Assembly: GCF_014205015.1 (NCBI RefSeq)
Contig: NZ_JACHMO010000001.1
Span: 2,294,001 to 2,358,000 of the forward strand
Reading direction: 5' to 3'
DNA length: 64,000 nt
Source: Saccharothrix ecbatanensis
GTDB taxonomy: Bacteria > Actinomycetota > Actinomycetes > Mycobacteriales > Pseudonocardiaceae
The position numbers and the translations under genes were made by a program. Shown here in pieces: positions 49,970 through 57,682 of this stretch. Within the stretch, counting starts at the first letter, position 1. Each line of letters begins with the position of its first letter. A model generated the notes under the pieces. That model did no database searches, was not told where the DNA came from, and saw only the letters and a program-made list of their open reading frames with translations.

Positions 49970-50218
49970 ATGGCGAGTTCCGGAGGACGGCGGCATTTCG
50001 GGCGAGTGGACCCGTTTTGCCTGTTCATGGTCCTGCCGCTGGTGCTGATCGCGGGCATCCTGATCGTGGGTGGCCTGGCCTTGGTCGGCGTCGTCGTCAT
50101 CGTCATCGCGGCGATCGTGATCTTGATCGACTCCTGGACGAACCGGCCGCTGCCGTTCGACCTGCCCGACGAGGACTACGACTACGAGCCGCCGCCACCC
50201 GGTCGCCGCGCCCACTGA
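49970..50218 (+). CDS. Small two-helix membrane protein
   Basis: 82 aa. Basic N-terminus, then a long hydrophobic block LFMVLPLVLIAGILIVGGLALVGVVVIVIAAIVILI that would make one long or two short membrane helices, and an acidic/proline C-terminus (PDEDYDYEPPPP). ATG at 49970 with GGAGG 6 nt upstream. Function unknown. Confidence 0.68.
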   Translation: MASSGGRRHFGRVDPFCLFMVLPLVLIAGILIVGGLALVGVVVIVIAAIVILIDSWTNRPLPFDLPDEDYDYEPPPPGRRAH

Positions 50219-50246
50219 CCGCGCCCACTGACCGCGCCCACTGACC
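50208..50246. repeat. Three perfect tandem copies of GCGCCCACTGACC
   Basis: A 13-nt unit repeated three times without gaps. The stop codon of the small membrane protein gene lies in the first copy, so repeat number changes would not alter the protein. Confidence 0.8.
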
Positions 50247-50269
50247 GCGACCTCTGGTGCGACCGCCGC

Positions 50270-51091
50270 TCAGGCGTAGGTGTAGATGCCGCGGTGGTCC
50301 AGCGTGGAGGCCACGGTGGCGCCGAAGGGCTCCAGCACCTCGTTCACGTCGACGACGTTCGCGACGTTCCCGCCGGGCTGGTACCGGGAGGCGCCGAATC
50401 CCCAGGACGTCTGCCAGCGCGACCAAAGCCGGTCGATGTTGCAGTGGTGCAGGAAGAACGCCGGGTCGTTCGGCGAGTCGACCTGCGCCATGTGCCCGCC
50501 GACCCAGTTGTGCACGCGCCCGTGCAGGGCCGGCGTCAGGCCGCCCTCCACGCGGTTGCGCATGCCGCCGCTGGAGGCGGAGCTCCAGGGCGCCACGTCG
50601 TAGGTGGACGTGCCCATGATCGAGTCGACATCGGACGTGGTGGGCAGTGAGCCGCGCAGCGTCATCGCCCGGCGCAGCGACGTCGAACTCGTGGCGCTGA
50701 CGGTGATCGGCCAGTTCGCGGAGCCGGCGAACGGGCCGCTGACGACGGGGCCGTTGCCGCCGGAGCCGTTGCCGCCCATGAGGTCGGAGGTGAAGGGCGC
50801 CCCGGTGGTGGAGCGGTTGGCGGCCCAGTTCCAGTAGGGCAGGTCGACCGCCGGGTTGAACGCCTTGAGGGCGTTCTCGAGTTCCAGCAGGTACTGCCGG
50901 TGCCACGGCAGGAACGACGGCGACATGTGCGCGTACCTGTGGTTGTTGACGACGTTGAAGTAGGTCATGTGCGTGCGCACGAACCAGTCGTAGTTGCGAC
51001 CGCCGGCCTGCGCCTTGAGCGCCTTCAGCGCCGCCACGAAGTTCGACTTCTCGGTGGCGGTCAGGGCGGCCGCGCTCTTGCGGGTTCCCAT
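50270..51091 (-). CDS. melC2: Tyrosinase MelC2
   Basis: 273 aa type-3 copper monooxygenase oxidising tyrosine to dopaquinone for melanin. CuA ligands His41, His55 (HRYAH) and His64 (LPWHRQ); CuB ligands His190 (LHGRVH), His194 and His216 (FFLHHCN), numbered almost exactly as in Streptomyces tyrosinases. Length matches the family. It has no signal peptide and relies on MelC1, encoded upstream, for copper loading and for export as a complex. Confidence 0.96.
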   Translation of the reverse strand: MGTRKSAAALTATEKSNFVAALKALKAQAGGRNYDWFVRTHMTYFNVVNNHRYAHMSPSFLPWHRQYLLELENALKAFNPAVDLPYWNWAANRSTTGAPFTSDLMGGNGSGGNGPVVSGPFAGSANWPITVSATSSTSLRRAMTLRGSLPTTSDVDSIMGTSTYDVAPWSSASSGGMRNRVEGGLTPALHGRVHNWVGGHMAQVDSPNDPAFFLHHCNIDRLWSRWQTSWGFGASRYQPGGNVANVVDVNEVLEPFGATVASTLDHRGIYTYA

Positions 51092-51124
51092 GGGCTCGTT
51101 CCTCTCGGGGTGGTCAGGCGCCGG

Positions 51125-51562
51125 TCACGGGTGCGGGTGGTCGGCGTCGTGGGTCAGTTCCTGGTCCCCGAGCTGGTCCACGGCCAGCTTCGCCAGCTTC
51201 TTCAGGCCGTCCCGGTTGTTCCCCTCGTCCAGGGGGATGGGGTCGAAGTGGTTGACCGTGCTCAGCACGGCGGTGTACGTCGCGGTCGAATCGGGGGCGA
51301 CGGGCAGCTCGATCTGCATGACCCCGAGCTTCTTGCCGTTGATGTGCACCTTGTGCTTGCCGTTGGCCTTGTCGTGTTCGCCCTTGATCTTCTTGCCTTT
51401 GTAGGTCTCGTCGAAGTCGCGGGGATCCGGCAGGGCGGCGGAGTCGACCGGGCGGGCCGTCGCGCCGGAGGAGGTCAGGCCGGTGAAGCCGGCCGCGGTG
51501 ATGGCGACGAGGGTGGCCGCCGTGCCATGTCGGAGCACGTTGCGGCGTGACATGTCATTCAT
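51125..51562 (-). CDS. melC1: Tyrosinase caddie protein MelC1
   Basis: 145 aa. Tat signal peptide with SRRNVLRHG and hydrophobic ATLVAITAAGFTGL, then the small MelC1 domain (FDETYKGKKIKGEHDKANGKHKVHINGKKLGVMQIELP), rich in His at the end (ELTHDADHPHP). It donates copper to MelC2 and carries it through the Tat pathway. GAGGA precedes the ATG at 51562. It forms an operon with melC2, 33 nt apart. Confidence 0.93.
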   Translation of the reverse strand: MNDMSRRNVLRHGTAATLVAITAAGFTGLTSSGATARPVDSAALPDPRDFDETYKGKKIKGEHDKANGKHKVHINGKKLGVMQIELPVAPDSTATYTAVLSTVNHFDPIPLDEGNNRDGLKKLAKLAVDQLGDQELTHDADHPHP

Positions 51563-51640
51563 GGGAAGTCCTCGGGGGTGGGTGTTGTGAGAGGCCCCCA
51601 CCGGCGTCGCGACTGCTGCCGCGATCGGCCGTCCCTCTCA

Positions 51641-51664
51641 TGTGGAGCGTGCAACTGCTCCACA
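51641..51664. promoter_or_regulatory. Inverted repeat upstream of melC1
   Basis: Perfect 8-bp arms TGTGGAGC and GCTCCACA with an 8-nt loop, 79 bp upstream of melC1. A second small dyad CACCC-n4-GGGTG follows at 51706-51719. Either may be a control site of the melanin operon or of the neighbouring phosphoesterase gene's end. Confidence 0.45.
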
Positions 51665-51763
51665 TCCCGGACAACCACCCTCACCCTGCCGTGTGGGGGC
51701 CTGTACACCCCTGTGGGTGACAAGTGGCGAGCCGGCGCTCGTGACACCCACGCAGGTGACCCC

Positions 51764-52936
51764 TCAGGCGGTGCGCAGGGTGAGCAGTGAGATCTCGCTC
51801 GGCGCGAAGACCCGCAGCGGCGGCCCCCAGAACCCGGCGCCCCGGCTCGTGTAGAGCCTGGTGCGCTCGCCGTGCCGGCTCAGCCCGGCCAGGACCGGCT
51901 GCTGGAGCCGCACGAGCAGGTGGAACGGCCAGATCTGGCCGCCGTGCGTGTGACCGGACAGCTGGAGGTCGACACCGGCGGCCACCGCCTTCGGGATCTC
52001 GCTCGGCTGATGCGCCAGCAGCACCACGGCATCGTCGTCACGAGTGCCCGCCAGCGCGGCGGCGAGGTCGGAGCCGTGGCCCGCTTCGCCGGAGTGCGCG
52101 GCGGTGATGTCGTCCACGCCCGCGATCACCAGCCGCGCGTCACCGCGTTCCAGCACCCGGTGCTGGTTGTGCAGGCTGGTCCAGCCCAGGTCGGCCATGT
52201 GGTCGAGCCAGGCCTGGGCGTTGCTGCCGTACTCGTGGTTGCCGGAGACGTAGAACCGGTGCCGCGCCCGCACGTCGCCCAACGCGGCGGCCTGACCGCG
52301 GCGCTGCGCCACCGTGCCGTCCGCGATGTCGCCGACGTGGACGACGACGTCCGCGGCGAGTCCGTTGACCGCCGCCACCGTGCCCTCGGACCACTTGGTG
52401 CGGTCGATCGCGCCGTAGTGCGTGTCGGCGAGGACGGCGATGGTGAGGCCGTCGAACGCCTTGTCGAGCCGGGGGAGCACCACGTCGGTCCGCTTGATCC
52501 GGGGCACCCGGCGTGCCTCGATGATGCCGTAGGCGACCAGGGCCAGGGCGACCACCAGCAGTGACACCGCGACGAACCGCGAGCGGAACGGGTCCGCCAC
52601 GTCCGTTGCCGCCAGCACGAGCCGCAGCACGTGGGCGATCAGGGACCAGGCGAAGAACACCCACGCGACGCCGAGCATCAGGTGGGCGGTGCGGGCGGCC
52701 CGGTCGGAGTGCTCACGGCCGTGCGCACGGACCAGGAGCAGCGGGAACGCCACCGACGTGACCACGAAGAACGCTGTGCCGACCGCCTGAACGGGCCACG
52801 GCCACTGGGCGCCCGGCGTGAGCAGCACCGTCCACGGCACCCAGAACAGCAGCGCGGTCACGGTCAGCAGCACCGCCGTGAAGACGACCCGCCGCCGTGC
52901 GGCTGGACGGGGTGGCGCGGTCGTCGTGCTCGACAT
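51764..52936 (-). CDS. Membrane-anchored metallophosphoesterase (YkuE/YaeI-like)
   Basis: 390 aa. Four membrane segments in the first 135 residues are followed by a calcineurin-like phosphoesterase domain: LADTHYG (DxH), VHVGDIADG (GD), GNHEYG (GNHE), LLAHQP and SGHTHGGQ (GHTH) supply both metal sites. The SGHTHGGQI...R end resembles YkuE-type lipid A/glycerolipid phosphoesterases. It lies in the same direction as the melC genes but separated by 200 bp. The substrate is unknown. Confidence 0.9.
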   Translation of the reverse strand: MSSTTTAPPRPAARRRVVFTAVLLTVTALLFWVPWTVLLTPGAQWPWPVQAVGTAFFVVTSVAFPLLLVRAHGREHSDRAARTAHLMLGVAWVFFAWSLIAHVLRLVLAATDVADPFRSRFVAVSLLVVALALVAYGIIEARRVPRIKRTDVVLPRLDKAFDGLTIAVLADTHYGAIDRTKWSEGTVAAVNGLAADVVVHVGDIADGTVAQRRGQAAALGDVRARHRFYVSGNHEYGSNAQAWLDHMADLGWTSLHNQHRVLERGDARLVIAGVDDITAAHSGEAGHGSDLAAALAGTRDDDAVVLLAHQPSEIPKAVAAGVDLQLSGHTHGGQIWPFHLLVRLQQPVLAGLSRHGERTRLYTSRGAGFWGPPLRVFAPSEISLLTLRTA

Positions 52937-53039
52937 CGGTTCTCCTCGGCGTTACGAACCAGTGGGCTCTTATCGAAGGTAGCCCGCCGCCTGGCAGCTG
53001 TCCAAGTTTGCCGGTGGAGCGCCCGGAAACCCTGGTCGC

Positions 53040-53222
53040 ATGGCCGACGACGAACGTGAGATCCGCGTGCCCGAGGTCGACACCACGGCGCAGGAAGAGC
53101 AGCTGGCCGACACGCAGCGGAAGATCGACGAGGCGAAGGTGGCCGCCGCCGACCTCGCCCGGACCACCCCCGATCCGCTGCCCGACAGCGAGCCCCCGGA
53201 ACGGTCGACACCCGCGTCCTAG
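53040..53222 (+). CDS. Small acidic hydrophilic protein (probable)
   Basis: 60 aa: ADDEREIRVPEVDTTAQEEQLADTQRKIDEAKVAAADLARTTPD, mostly charged helix, with a proline-rich end. Codon use looks coding, with GC at third positions, but there is no good ribosome-binding site before the ATG at 53040. Function unknown. Confidence 0.5.
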   Translation: MADDEREIRVPEVDTTAQEEQLADTQRKIDEAKVAAADLARTTPDPLPDSEPPERSTPAS

Positions 53223-53237
53223 CCCCTCCGCGGGCTG

Positions 53238-53250
53238 GTCCACAGTGGAC
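53238..53250. repeat. Palindrome GTCCACAGTGGAC (second copy)
   Basis: Identical to the inner 13 bp of the palindrome at 20344-20358. Located between the small acidic gene and the GGDEF-EAL gene. Confidence 0.6.
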
Positions 53251-53351
53251 TCACCCGAATGGCGGTTGCCGACTGTGAACACGGGTATGGATAGTTCGAT
53301 CTTCCGTGTGAGATGTTCAGTCGATTGCCGCTTGACCGGGGGTAACAGGGC

Positions 53352-55490
53352 GTGGCCCGTCCAACCCGCAGCGTGGTGGGCCCGCCACTGTCGTCACCCG
53401 GGCAGGCCGGCTTGCGTCGGATCAGACGCCTGACCGAGGTCTACGCCTGGCTGTCCGGCGTCGCCTTCACCCTCCAGCTGTTCTTCCTCGGGGACGGGCA
53501 CGGTCGCCTCCTGCTCCTCGTGCTGGTGCCCGCCGTGCTCGCGTCGTGGTGGCTGCGGCCGGCCAGGGACGGCTGGGCGGTGGCACTGGTGGAAGGCGTG
53601 ATCGCCCACGGCGCGGTGTTCGTGCTGCCCAATCCCCAGCCGGTCATCGGCTTCCTGTTCGCGGTGACGATGCGGCGCGCGCTGCGCGGCCACACCGAAC
53701 GGTTCCCGCTCAAGGCGGTGCCCGCGCTGCTCGGGTACCTGTCCGGGTTCGGGGTGTGGGTCGTGGTCAACCCGGCCACGGTGACCGGCCCGCTCGTCAC
53801 GTCCGTCGTGATGCCGCTGGTCGCTCTGGCGGTCGGGACCATGGCGCTGCACGAGACGGTGCGCTCGGCGAGGCTGCTGGAGGACGCGCACCGGACCGTC
53901 GAGGCGGTGGTGGTGGCCAGCCCGGTCGGGCTCGTGCTGCTCGACGCCTCGGGTGCGCCGCAGCTGCACAACGAGCGGGCGCGTCAGCTGCTGGAGTGGG
54001 ACGCGGGCGGCTCGGGGCGGGTGCCGTGCCCGCACGGTCCGGACATCTCGCGCTGCGGCGACGGCTGCCGTTCCGCCGAGGACCCGGTGGAGGTCGGCGT
54101 GACCCGTGCGGACGGCTCGACCGGCGTGCTGGCGGTGCACGCGGTGCCGGTGGAACACGTCTCCGAAGAGCACACCGTGGTGACCGCGCTGGACGTGAGC
54201 AAGCGTCGGGAGTGGGAGGACGCGTTGCGCACCCGCGCGGAGCGGGACGAGTTGACCGGGCTCGCCGGGCGCACGCACTTCCTGCACCTGGTGGACGAGG
54301 CGTTGCGCGGTGGTGAGGCGGTCGGCCTGCTGGTGCTGGACCTGGACGGGTTCAAGGAGGTCAACGACGCCGAGGGGCACGAGGCGGGGGACTGGTACCT
54401 GGTGTCGGCGGCCGAGCGGATCAGCCGGGCCATCGGACCGGTGGCGACCGCGGCCCGGCTCGGTGGTGACGAGTTCGCCGTGCTCGCGCCGGGGCATGAC
54501 GTGCGCGACTCGGCGCGGTTGGCCACCCGGATCCTGTCCGAGCTGGCGCGGCCGTTGACCGGGCTGGGGCACGAGACGGTGATGCGCGCGAGTGTCGGAA
54601 TCGCCGTGTCGTCACCCGGCGCCGGCACCACGGAGCTTTTGCGTGACGCGGACACCGCGATGTACGTGGCGAAGCGGGAGGGCGGCGGGCGGATCAGGCT
54701 GTTCCGGCCGGAGATGGGGGAGCGGGTGCTGGCCCGGCAGCGCGACAAGGCCGACCTGCGCACGGCCGTGTCCGACGGGCAGTTGGTGTTGCACTACCAG
54801 CCGATCGTGGACCTGGCGACGTCGGCGGTGGCCAGCGCGGAGGCGTTGGTGCGGTGGCAGCGTCCGGGGCACGGGTTGCTCGGGCCGGGTGAGTTCATCG
54901 GGCTGGCCGAGGAGACCGGGCTCATCGTGCCGCTGGGGAACAGGGTGCTGGCGGGTGCGTGCGACCAGGCGATGCGGTGGCGTGAGCAGGGGCGCGCGTT
55001 GGGGGTGACGGTGAACGTGTCCACGCGGCAGTTGTCGGTGCCCGCGTTCCTGCCGTCGTTGGACCGGGTGTTGAAGACCACCGGCCTGCCGCCCGATCGG
55101 TTGACGATCGAGGTGACCGAGTCGGTGTGGGCCGACGGCGCGGCGATGCGCGGGCTGATGGAGGTGCGGGAGACGGGGGTGCGGGTGGCGTTGGACGACT
55201 TCGGCACGGGGTACTCGTCGCTGAGCTACCTCCAGCGGTACCCGTTCGACGTGGTGAAGATCGACAAGTCGTTCACCGGCGCCCTCTCCGAGACCGGTCG
55301 CACCGCCGGCGTCGTCCGCTGCATCATCGACCTGGCGGAGGTCCTGGGCGCCGACACCGTCGCGGAGGGCATCGAGACCCAGGCCCAGGCCGACTGGCTC
55401 CGCGACGCCGGCTGCGCGTACGCCCAGGGCTACCTCTTCGGCCGTCCCGACCTCCCCGAGAACTGGCGCCCCCACCCCACAACCGCGTGA
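53352..55490 (+). CDS. Membrane-bound PAS-GGDEF-EAL cyclic-di-GMP enzyme
   Basis: 712 aa. An N-terminal membrane region (about 30-165, five to six helices), a PAS-like domain (about 175-290; VVVASPVGLVLLDASGAPQLHNERARQLL), GGDEF (about 290-450) with intact GGDEF at 371-375 after RL, and EAL (about 465-705) with E497-A-L, NVSTRQLS, TESVWAD, DDFGTGYSSL and KIDKSF. Both catalytic sites look intact, so it could make or break c-di-GMP, with one activity normally dominating in vivo. The GTG start follows GGGGGTAAC. In actinomycetes c-di-GMP controls development through BldD. The stop codon lies inside a repeat array. Confidence 0.93.
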   Translation: MARPTRSVVGPPLSSPGQAGLRRIRRLTEVYAWLSGVAFTLQLFFLGDGHGRLLLLVLVPAVLASWWLRPARDGWAVALVEGVIAHGAVFVLPNPQPVIGFLFAVTMRRALRGHTERFPLKAVPALLGYLSGFGVWVVVNPATVTGPLVTSVVMPLVALAVGTMALHETVRSARLLEDAHRTVEAVVVASPVGLVLLDASGAPQLHNERARQLLEWDAGGSGRVPCPHGPDISRCGDGCRSAEDPVEVGVTRADGSTGVLAVHAVPVEHVSEEHTVVTALDVSKRREWEDALRTRAERDELTGLAGRTHFLHLVDEALRGGEAVGLLVLDLDGFKEVNDAEGHEAGDWYLVSAAERISRAIGPVATAARLGGDEFAVLAPGHDVRDSARLATRILSELARPLTGLGHETVMRASVGIAVSSPGAGTTELLRDADTAMYVAKREGGGRIRLFRPEMGERVLARQRDKADLRTAVSDGQLVLHYQPIVDLATSAVASAEALVRWQRPGHGLLGPGEFIGLAEETGLIVPLGNRVLAGACDQAMRWREQGRALGVTVNVSTRQLSVPAFLPSLDRVLKTTGLPPDRLTIEVTESVWADGAAMRGLMEVRETGVRVALDDFGTGYSSLSYLQRYPFDVVKIDKSFTGALSETGRTAGVVRCIIDLAEVLGADTVAEGIETQAQADWLRDAGCAYAQGYLFGRPDLPENWRPHPTTA

Positions 55491-55573
55491 GTCCTACGTT
55501 CAGAACCCGTGAGTCCTACGTTCAGGACCACCGTGTCCTACGTTCAGGACCCCTGAATTCAACGCTCAGGACC
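55486..55573. repeat. Tandem repeat array, 22-nt unit containing GTGAGTCCTACGTTCAG
   Basis: Two full copies (55486, 55508), one shortened copy (55532) and one degenerate copy (about 55554) run head to tail. Each has the dyad TCCT-n6-AGGA. The array begins at the GGDEF-EAL stop codon and ends before the DUF4241 gene. The repeated small hairpins may act as a terminator. Confidence 0.75.
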
Positions 55574-55609
55574 CGACGACTGTCGGTGCGCGGTCGTAGG
55601 GTCCGCGCC

Positions 55610-56869
55610 ATGACGACCACCACGCCGTTGCACGCGGTGTACTGCGAGGGTTGGGACGCGGAACGCCGGGCCGTCGTGGGCCGACTGACCGCCGCCACGG
55701 CCCGTGAACGCGACCGCAGCGGCGAGCAGTACGCCGTCGCGGTGATCGAACCGCAGACGCACACCGTCGTCGCGGTCCTCGAAATCGCCTGGAGCGACCA
55801 CTTCGCGCGCTGCTGGCACCTCGACGTCCGCGGCCGGAGGCACGCGGTGGACGAGTTCCGCGAACTGGACGGTCGGATGTTCCTCCTGCGCTCCGCCGAG
55901 TGGGGCTACGACGACCCGGAGCAGCCGGAGTTCGACGAGGAGCGCGCCCGGCACGAGGAGGTGAAGCACCACCCGGACGGGACGGCCACGCGGACCACCC
56001 AGCCGCAGGGCGGTTCCGGACCCATGAGGGTGACCACCGTGCTGACGCCGGTGGAGGACCTGTACCTCGACGTGCCGCGGTTCGGCGAGTGGGGCGGCCT
56101 AATCCGGTCGGACGCCGAGCTGGTCGTGCAGCCCGACCCGTCGGCGGACGAGACAGTGGAACCGCCGTGGCGGCCCGCTGCGCCGCTGCGACCCGAACGC
56201 CTGGGCCTGGTGTTCCAGCCGGACGTGCGGTGGACGCTGGCGAAGACCGACCACACCGTGGTCACCGAACTCCGGGACGGCGGCACGGTCCGGTTGCCCA
56301 GCGGCCGCCTGGTGGTGGCGGACCCGGCGTGGTTGAGCGTCGAGCTCGAGCCCTTCACCGCCACCGTCCGGCCCGGCGACTACGGCGTCGAGTTGGCGGT
56401 GGTCCGGTTCGTCACCGAGGAACACCGGCGGGTGGCGGCGGCCAAGCTGGTCGTCTCCACCGAGCCGGTGGCGTCCTGGGAGCCGGCGCTGACGGCCGGG
56501 CAGAACCCCGTGCTGCTCGGTGACGGCGCGTTCTTCGGCTTCGGCGTGGACGCCGGCACGGCCTGCTTCGTGGACGGCGACGTGCTCGGCGAGATGGAGC
56601 GGATTCTCGAGGAGTCCTGTGAGACCGTGGTCGGGATCCCTGCCGGCGAGACGGTCGAGGTCCGCGAACCGGAGTCCGGCGCCACGCTGGTCGCCTTCGG
56701 CAGTGGCTGGGGTGACGGGGCGTACCCGACGTGGGTCGGTCGCACGGCGGACGGCGACATCGCCTGCTTCGTCGCCGACATGCTCGTCCTGCACGGCGCG
56801 ACGGCGGTGCAGGACGAGCACGAAGATCAGCCCAGGTCGGCGAGGGTGTTCCAGAACATCAGCTCGTAG
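55610..56869 (+). CDS. DUF4241-domain protein
   Basis: 419 aa, soluble. The C-terminal part (about 230-395) is DUF4241: DYGVELAVVRF...RVAAAKLVVSTEPVASWEPAL, FFGFGVDAGTACFVD and GSGWGDGAYPTWVGR. The N-terminal 130 residues (WDAERRAVVGRLTAATARERDRSG...) are not recognised. ATG at 55610 just after the repeat array; no strong Shine-Dalgarno. It overlaps the convergent TenA-like gene by 43 bp. Function unknown. Confidence 0.82.
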   Translation: MTTTTPLHAVYCEGWDAERRAVVGRLTAATARERDRSGEQYAVAVIEPQTHTVVAVLEIAWSDHFARCWHLDVRGRRHAVDEFRELDGRMFLLRSAEWGYDDPEQPEFDEERARHEEVKHHPDGTATRTTQPQGGSGPMRVTTVLTPVEDLYLDVPRFGEWGGLIRSDAELVVQPDPSADETVEPPWRPAAPLRPERLGLVFQPDVRWTLAKTDHTVVTELRDGGTVRLPSGRLVVADPAWLSVELEPFTATVRPGDYGVELAVVRFVTEEHRRVAAAKLVVSTEPVASWEPALTAGQNPVLLGDGAFFGFGVDAGTACFVDGDVLGEMERILEESCETVVGIPAGETVEVREPESGATLVAFGSGWGDGAYPTWVGRTADGDIACFVADMLVLHGATAVQDEHEDQPRSARVFQNISS

Positions 56870-57483
56870 GAGTGCAGGAGGCGGGCGGCGGGCATGGCGC
56901 CCTCCGGCTTCCACCCCGTCGCCAGCACCTGGTCCAGGGCGCGCAGCCCCAGCGCGTCCAACTCGGGCGCGGGCACGGCGAAGAAGTCGAAGAACGCACA
57001 CCCCGCGTCGTCGAAACCGTAGTGCTCACGCAGCGCCGCCGCGATCGTCGCGCAATAGCCGCCCCATTCCGCGAAGTTCGCCAGAATCGCGAGCAGCGCG
57101 TGGTGCGGATTGCCGTCCAACGTCAGCCTGGCCACGTACGACGGGTACGCCTGGCATCCCGGCAACGGCCGGTACGCGGCCACGTCATCCGGGCTCAGAC
57201 CGCACGCGGCGGCGAAATCGGCCAGCTTGGCCAACGCCAGGCCTTCACCTCCCGCGACCGCCGCGAAGAACTCGCGTTGCGCCGGTTCGGTGGACTGCGC
57301 GGCCAAGGTGAGGAAAGCTCGCCAGTCGCTCTGGACGATGCGGTGCTCCTCGGCCGCCAACGCCTTCAACGCCGCCAGTGGCGCCTCACCACTGGCGATC
57401 AACGGTACCAGCCGGTTCGTCCCTCCCTCGCCCTTCAGCTCCTCGCGCACCCGTTCCAGCAGCGCTTTCGCGTCCTTCGTCAT
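56827..57483 (-). CDS. TenA/THI-4-family helical-bundle protein
   Basis: 218 aa all-helical protein of the TenA/PqqC superfamily. HRIVQSDWRAFLTLAA, AYPSYVARLTLDGNPHHALLAILANFAEWGGYCATIAAAL and FFDFFAVP follow the pattern of actinobacterial TenA-like proteins often named regulators. No thiamine gene is nearby and the TenA catalytic Cys (C135 type) cannot be confirmed, so thiaminase activity is not claimed. Confidence 0.75.
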   Translation of the reverse strand: MTKDAKALLERVREELKGEGGTNRLVPLIASGEAPLAALKALAAEEHRIVQSDWRAFLTLAAQSTEPAQREFFAAVAGGEGLALAKLADFAAACGLSPDDVAAYRPLPGCQAYPSYVARLTLDGNPHHALLAILANFAEWGGYCATIAAALREHYGFDDAGCAFFDFFAVPAPELDALGLRALDQVLATGWKPEGAMPAARLLHSYELMFWNTLADLG

Positions 57484-57682
57484 CGCTCTCCCTCGTCCCG
57501 GCGCCGTCGACCCGCGGCATGATCAATGGGCACTCTATCGACGCCCCAACCCGTGCATATGCACGCACACGCACTTCCTACGGTGAAGACTCGGCAACAG
57601 GGATTGACGCCGACTCCCCTTTCCGGTCTCATGACTCCCGCCTTGTAGGATGTCAGCGTTGCCGCAGTAGGGAGAGCCGGGA

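Noticed and set aside
55486..55573. Possible CRISPR array
   Set aside because: Units are contiguous without unique spacers, vary in length, and no cas gene is present.
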